Positions 60,104 through 64,000 of a stretch of DNA of 64,000 nucleotides are shown in pieces (the first letter of the stretch is position 1; every line of letters starts with the position of its first letter). A model generated the notes under the pieces. The model was not told the DNA's origin and did not search any database. It worked only from the letters and a program-made list of their open reading frames with translations. Source of the DNA: JACVRN01 sp036389255. Lineage in GTDB: Bacteria; Acidobacteriota; Blastocatellia; Pyrinomonadales; Pyrinomonadaceae. The stretch is taken from NCBI GenBank assembly GCA_036389255.1, contig DASVQI010000024.1:1-64000 (forward strand), written 5' to 3'. A program made the translations under genes and the position numbers.

Positions 60104-61882
60104 ATGATGAAATCCGGCAGAATCCTGCTACTGCTTGTCCTCGCACTGTTTGTTCTTTCACAGCCCGTAGCTCCGCTTTTGAATACGGCTCCTGCCGCTT
60201 TCGCCGCATCGCGCGAGCCCGTCAGAGCGCGAAACGGAATGGTGGCTTCCACGAGCGGCATAGCCTCGCGCATAGGCGCTGACGTGTTGAAGCGTGGAGG
60301 AAATGCCGTTGACGCGGCGATTGCGGTGGCCTTTGCGCTGGCCGTCGTCTACCCTGCGGCGGGAAATCTGGGCGGCGGCGGCTTTATGATGATACGCCTG
60401 AAAGACGGGCGCGCGACCGCGATTGATTATAGAGAGATGGCTCCGAAGCGTGCTACGCGCAACGTCTATCTGGACGAAAGGGGCGAGTTGATAAAGGGCG
60501 AGGGCTCTTCGACGCTCGGTTATCGCGCGGCTGGCGTGCCCGGCACTGTCCGGGGCATGGAACTGGCCCTGAAGAAATACGGCTCTGGCCGCATGAGCTG
60601 GGCAGAGCTTCTTGCCCCTGCGCGAAGGCTCGCGGCCACGGGCTTTCCGGTGAGCTTCAACCTCGCGCGCTCGCTGCGCGACACGAGCGAGACTCTTGGC
60701 AAGTATGAAGATAGCCGCAGGATTTTTCTCAATCAGGGAAGGCTCTATAAAGAGGGCGACACGATTCGTCAGCCGGAGCTTGCGGCGACGCTCGCTCGCG
60801 TTGCGCTTCGCGGCCCCAATGAGTTTTACGAAGGCGAGACGGCACGCCTCATCGTGGAGGACATGAAGCGGCATAACGGGTTGATGACGATGGAGGACTT
60901 ACGCGGCTACGTGGCCAAGGAACGCGAGCCCGTGCGCGGAAGCTACAGGGGCTTTGAAATTATCTCCATGCCGCCGCCTTCATCGGGCGGCGTGATACTG
61001 CTGGAGATGCTCAACATCTTGGAAGGCTTTGACCTGAAGAACACAGGCTGGGGCTCCGGCCAGCACACGCACCTGCTGGCAGAGACTATGCGCCGCGCCT
61101 TCGCAGACCGCGCCGAATACATGGGCGACCCGGACTTTGTACGCGTCCCCGTGCAGGGACTATTAGATAAAGAGTACGCGGCGCGTCTCCGCAGCACGAT
61201 TGATTTGAAGCGAGCGAGCGCAAGCTCGGAGGTGCGCGCGGGCCGTCCCACTGGATACGAATCGAGCGAGACGACGCATTTCACCGTCGTAGACCGTGAA
61301 GGCAACGCTGTCTCAAACACCTATACCTTGAATGACAGCTTCGGAGCGAAGGTGACGGCGCGAGGGACGGGCGTGATTCTGAACAACGAGATGGACGACT
61401 TCGCGGCCAAACCCGGCTCTCCGAATCTTTACGGGCTGATACAGGGAGAGCGTAACGCTGTTGCGCCGGGAAAGCGGCCGCTCTCGGCCATGACGCCGAC
61501 TTTCGTCATCAGGCGAGACGGCACGCTCTGGTTCGCGGTCGGCTCGCCCGGCGGCCCACGCATCATCAACGCCGTCTTTCAAGTGATAGTCAACGTCATT
61601 GATTACCGGATGAATATTCAGCAGGCCATAGACGCGCCGCGCATTCACCAGCAATGGCTGCCGGACGAAGTGGTCTACGAGCCATTCGGTCTGTCCGACG
61701 ACACGCGAAGAGTCCTTGAAGCTATGGGCCACAAATTCAAGCTGACGACCGAGAAGGAGACGAAGGTCGGCTCTCAGCTTCGCTTCATGGGCGACGCGCA
61801 GGGCGTCATGATAGAAGAGGGAACTGGCGTCAGGCTGGGAGCATCGGATTCTCGCAACTGGGGCGAGCCTGCGGGATATTGA
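60104..61882 (+). CDS. ggt: Gamma-glutamyltransferase
   Basis: A 592-residue exported Ntn-hydrolase precursor that cleaves gamma-glutamyl bonds of glutathione and related compounds. It has a signal peptide (about 8-35), NAVDAAIAVAFALAVVYPAAGNLGGGGFM and GVPGTVRGMELA in the large subunit. The autoprocessing site precedes T390 (SSETTHFTVVDREGN); T390 would be the nucleophile of the small subunit. NNEMDDF and the oxyanion region PLSAMTPTFV follow. The ATG at 60104 is chosen over TTG 60086 because AGAGAG precedes it and it gives a clean signal peptide. Confidence 0.95.
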   Translation: MMKSGRILLLLVLALFVLSQPVAPLLNTAPAAFAASREPVRARNGMVASTSGIASRIGADVLKRGGNAVDAAIAVAFALAVVYPAAGNLGGGGFMMIRLKDGRATAIDYREMAPKRATRNVYLDERGELIKGEGSSTLGYRAAGVPGTVRGMELALKKYGSGRMSWAELLAPARRLAATGFPVSFNLARSLRDTSETLGKYEDSRRIFLNQGRLYKEGDTIRQPELAATLARVALRGPNEFYEGETARLIVEDMKRHNGLMTMEDLRGYVAKEREPVRGSYRGFEIISMPPPSSGGVILLEMLNILEGFDLKNTGWGSGQHTHLLAETMRRAFADRAEYMGDPDFVRVPVQGLLDKEYAARLRSTIDLKRASASSEVRAGRPTGYESSETTHFTVVDREGNAVSNTYTLNDSFGAKVTARGTGVILNNEMDDFAAKPGSPNLYGLIQGERNAVAPGKRPLSAMTPTFVIRRDGTLWFAVGSPGGPRIINAVFQVIVNVIDYRMNIQQAIDAPRIHQQWLPDEVVYEPFGLSDDTRRVLEAMGHKFKLTTEKETKVGSQLRFMGDAQGVMIEEGTGVRLGASDSRNWGEPAGY

Positions 61883-61886
61883 CTCA

Positions 61887-61927
61887 TTGACTCACCGGCT
61901 CATTAATTCAATGAGCCGGTGACTCAA
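61887..61927. repeat. Family A palindrome, copy 4
   Basis: 18-nt arms (61887-61904 and 61910-61927) with one mismatch and a 5-nt loop, in the 51-nt gap between convergent ggt and the flippase/FtsX fusion gene. The core GACTCACCGGCTCATT is shared with copy 3 at 47244-47294. It is placed to end both transcripts. Confidence 0.7.
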
Positions 61928-61933
61928 CATCTT

Positions 61934-64000
61934 TCATTCGTAGCTCAAGGCTTCGACTGCGTCCTGTCGGGCGGCGCGTATGGCGGGGTAGAGCGCGCCG
62001 AGTGTGCCGCCGAGGAGTCCTACGAGCAGAGCTATGACCAGCCAGCGCGGCTCTATCTCCACGATTAGGGATGTCGAGCGCATGACGGCGTAGCGTGCCG
62101 CGAAGGTCAGAATCAGCCCGACTATGACGCCCAGCAGGCTGACTATGATGGCCTCCTGCTCTATCACCCAAGCGATGGTGGTCTTGGACATGCCGAGGGA
62201 TTTCAGGATTCCTATCTGGCGCGTGCGCTCCGTGACGGTGGTGTACATGGCCAGCAGTATTACCAGCAGGCTGATGGCGGCGGCTATACCGACTATGACT
62301 TTAATAAAGACATCTAGCGCTGGGACGCTCGAGACGTAAAGCTCCGGCAGGTCGCGCGTGAAGAGAATCTGGTCGTCCGGGAAACGCTCGCGTATGCGTG
62401 CGGCCACCTGCTCCTGCTCCTCGGGATTCTTGCAGGCGACCAGTATGGAGCTTGCGTGGCCTTCGCTTCCCAACTGGTTCTGCATGGTCGAGAGCGGAAT
62501 CTTTATGCGCCCGCCGCCGGGCGGCTCGTAGACCCCTACGATGCGGAATGGCCGCTCGTAAAGCACAACGGTAGAGCCTATGGACGCTTTCCTGTCTTTC
62601 TGCCAGACCGTGTCTACAATCGCTTCGTCGCCTCCCTCAAGCTTTCTGCCCTCTTTGATGGAGAGGCCCGCGACCGAAGCGTACTCATCGAAGTTGATGC
62701 CGTCCACTATGCGGCTGCCGAAGCCGCTATCGCTCGGCTGAACGTCCTGACCAAGTGGAATCGCGCCGCGCACGCCTTCAAGACGCGCAATCTCTTCTGC
62801 GCGCGAAACGGGCATGGCAAAGCGTTGCGAGCCCGTCATCCCAATAGTGCCTGACGCTCGCACCATTATCTCTGCGCCGATGTTGGATTCGCGCCGCCCG
62901 CGCTCGCGCAGCACGCCGTGCGCCAGCCCTACCGTAAAGACAATCAGTAGCACGCCGACGGCTATGCCGAGGATGCTGACGAGCGTGCGCGCCGGTCTAT
63001 GAGAGATGTTAGAGAGTACAAGGCTGTCCATAAGTTTTCTCAGTCGCGGGCTCCTGTCCATGACCCTGCGTGTAGCCTTCGGGACTGTGCGCCAGAGCAG
63101 TATGAGCAGTCCGAGGCCAGTCCAGAAGACCGCGCCTGCCTTTCGCACCAGCGCGAGAGTTACGCCGGTGGCGGCTGCAAACCCGAGTGTCTGAAGAATG
63201 ATTTCCGTGCCGCCTTCATACACGCCTATGGTCGCGGGCACGAAGCCGAAGACGAAGTTGATGACTTTTGTTAGAGATTCGATGATGTACGCAGCCGCTA
63301 CGGGCGGCGTTAAGCCCAGCAGGTAAAGCGTGGCGTAGACTTCGTACACGCTCGTCGCGTGCGAGAGGAAATCAAGAATGATGATGGAGAAGAAAGCGCC
63401 GGGACGATGCTTGTAGAAATCATAGACCTTGGTTTCAAGCTCGTATAGGTGCTCGATTCTTGAAGTGACGGCCTTCGGCTTAATCCCTATGCGCCCGAGC
63501 TTTTCGACTATCCCGGTCAGAACCTTTACGCGGCGGTGTACCAGATAGGCTGTGAAGAAGATGCCGAAAGCCGAAATCCCGGCGATGGTCATCAGGACGT
63601 AGCGCACAACGGGCGGCAGATTGTACGTCCAGAGCATCACGCACGCGCCGCTCAGTATAAAGACCACTACGGACAGGTTGTAGAGAATGTTGTCTATGAC
63701 GAGCGCGGTCACGCCGTAGGTGAGCGGCACGCGCTTTTTCAGGAGCGCGACCTTCGTTGCCTCGCCCAGCACAGGGCCGGTGAAGGTGAGAAAGCTTATG
63801 GCTTCGCCGCCAAGACGCACCGCGAAGGCTTGAGAGAAGTTGAAGCGGCGATGATTTTTCGGAACCGCCGTGCTCATGGCCAGCGTGCGAAGCGCGTGAC
63901 GCACGCCGCTTATTGCCAGCAGCAGGAAGAAGCCGAAGCCTATACGGCCGAGGGCGTCGAAGATGGACTGGACGCCCACCAGATTTATGACGTAGACCAG
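61934..64000 (-). CDS. Fusion of LPG-synthase-TM (flippase-like) domain and FtsX/MacB permease, 5' partial
   Basis: The frame is open to the right edge (LVYVINL precedes the GTG at 63979), so the N-terminus lies outside. Residues counted from 63979: about 1-305 form the lysylphosphatidylglycerol-synthase transmembrane/UPF0104 domain (FAVRLGGEAISFLTFTGPVLGEATKVALLKKRV, here as linked motifs; GFVPATIGVYEGGTE). A basic linker (RKLMDSLVLSNISHRPART) leads to an FtsX/MacB-type permease (about 325-681). That part has one helix, a periplasmic MacB-PCD-like domain (QDVQPSDSGFGSRIVDGINF) and three final helices with TERTRQIGILKSLGMSK. The cognate ATPase is not in the window. It may couple lipid flipping to ABC-driven envelope transport; that is inference. 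Confidence 0.78.
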   Translation of the reverse strand: MVYVINLVGVQSIFDALGRIGFGFFLLLAISGVRHALRTLAMSTAVPKNHRRFNFSQAFAVRLGGEAISFLTFTGPVLGEATKVALLKKRVPLTYGVTALVIDNILYNLSVVVFILSGACVMLWTYNLPPVVRYVLMTIAGISAFGIFFTAYLVHRRVKVLTGIVEKLGRIGIKPKAVTSRIEHLYELETKVYDFYKHRPGAFFSIIILDFLSHATSVYEVYATLYLLGLTPPVAAAYIIESLTKVINFVFGFVPATIGVYEGGTEIILQTLGFAAATGVTLALVRKAGAVFWTGLGLLILLWRTVPKATRRVMDRSPRLRKLMDSLVLSNISHRPARTLVSILGIAVGVLLIVFTVGLAHGVLRERGRRESNIGAEIMVRASGTIGMTGSQRFAMPVSRAEEIARLEGVRGAIPLGQDVQPSDSGFGSRIVDGINFDEYASVAGLSIKEGRKLEGGDEAIVDTVWQKDRKASIGSTVVLYERPFRIVGVYEPPGGGRIKIPLSTMQNQLGSEGHASSILVACKNPEEQEQVAARIRERFPDDQILFTRDLPELYVSSVPALDVFIKVIVGIAAAISLLVILLAMYTTVTERTRQIGILKSLGMSKTTIAWVIEQEAIIVSLLGVIVGLILTFAARYAVMRSTSLIVEIEPRWLVIALLVGLLGGTLGALYPAIRAARQDAVEALSYE

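Overview
The window is GC-rich, densely coded bacterial chromosome with 47 convincing protein genes, one doubtful short ORF and no rRNA, tRNA, CRISPR array, transposase or phage gene that I can see. Gene content suggests an Acidobacteriota member, probably class Blastocatellia (old subdivision 4). The pointers are a reaction-centre-type dihaem cytochrome fused to a lipoprotein-like domain, a zinc-ribbon TonB-like protein, an ether-lipid (elb-like) locus and many word-like intergenic palindromes. This is inferred from gene families; no marker gene was searched.

Layout. 1-9.9 kb: a DinB-like protein, an orphan OmpR-type response regulator, then three tandem HEAT-repeat proteins that share modules (AMIN-like plus membrane segment plus HEAT; a long coiled coil headed by a TubC-like docking domain). 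9.9-15 kb: uvrB, a DUF3352-like membrane-anchored protein, a hexapeptide acyltransferase and an ABM-fold monooxygenase. 15-23.8 kb: the type IV pilus operon pilM-N-O-P-Q, a Roadblock protein, pilT and a small HEAGH membrane protein. It is preceded by a 570-nt leader holding a GEMM-I (cyclic dinucleotide) riboswitch whose specificity base looks like the cAMP-GMP type. 23.8-33.8 kb: a long minus-strand run of M16-like protein, menG/ubiE, an ArnT-like glycosyltransferase, a DppBC-type permease pair, an ABC-2 exporter, a histone-deacetylase-family protein and mtgA. 34-46 kb: a zinc-ribbon TonB-like protein, an aminotransferase, a lysine-tailed small protein, coaD, metH behind a structured leader with a terminator, plsC plus lipid kinase, the cytochrome and a two-copy AP2-like protein. 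46-54.4 kb: an NAD-dependent epimerase and the elb-like locus (HAD hydrolase, LarA/DUF2088 protein, 1482-residue reductase-ligase-ACP-acyltransferase, short GntR regulator). 54.5-64 kb: a TPR lipoprotein, a small Cys protein, a DUF3667 protein, a receiver-like protein coupled to a UPF0182 protein, gamma-glutamyltransferase and a flippase-like/FtsX fusion running off the right edge.

How parts may work together. The pilus block builds the alignment complex (PilM-N-O-P), the outer-membrane secretin and the retraction motor; the riboswitch would tie it to a cyclic dinucleotide, and the Roadblock protein may add GTPase-linked polarity control. PlsC, lipid kinase, elb-like locus and flippase-like fusion make the right half rich in membrane-lipid functions. 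Three families of intergenic palindromes recur: family A always just downstream of stop codons, family B often in divergent promoter regions, and family C as short repeated-word dyads, some of them good terminators.
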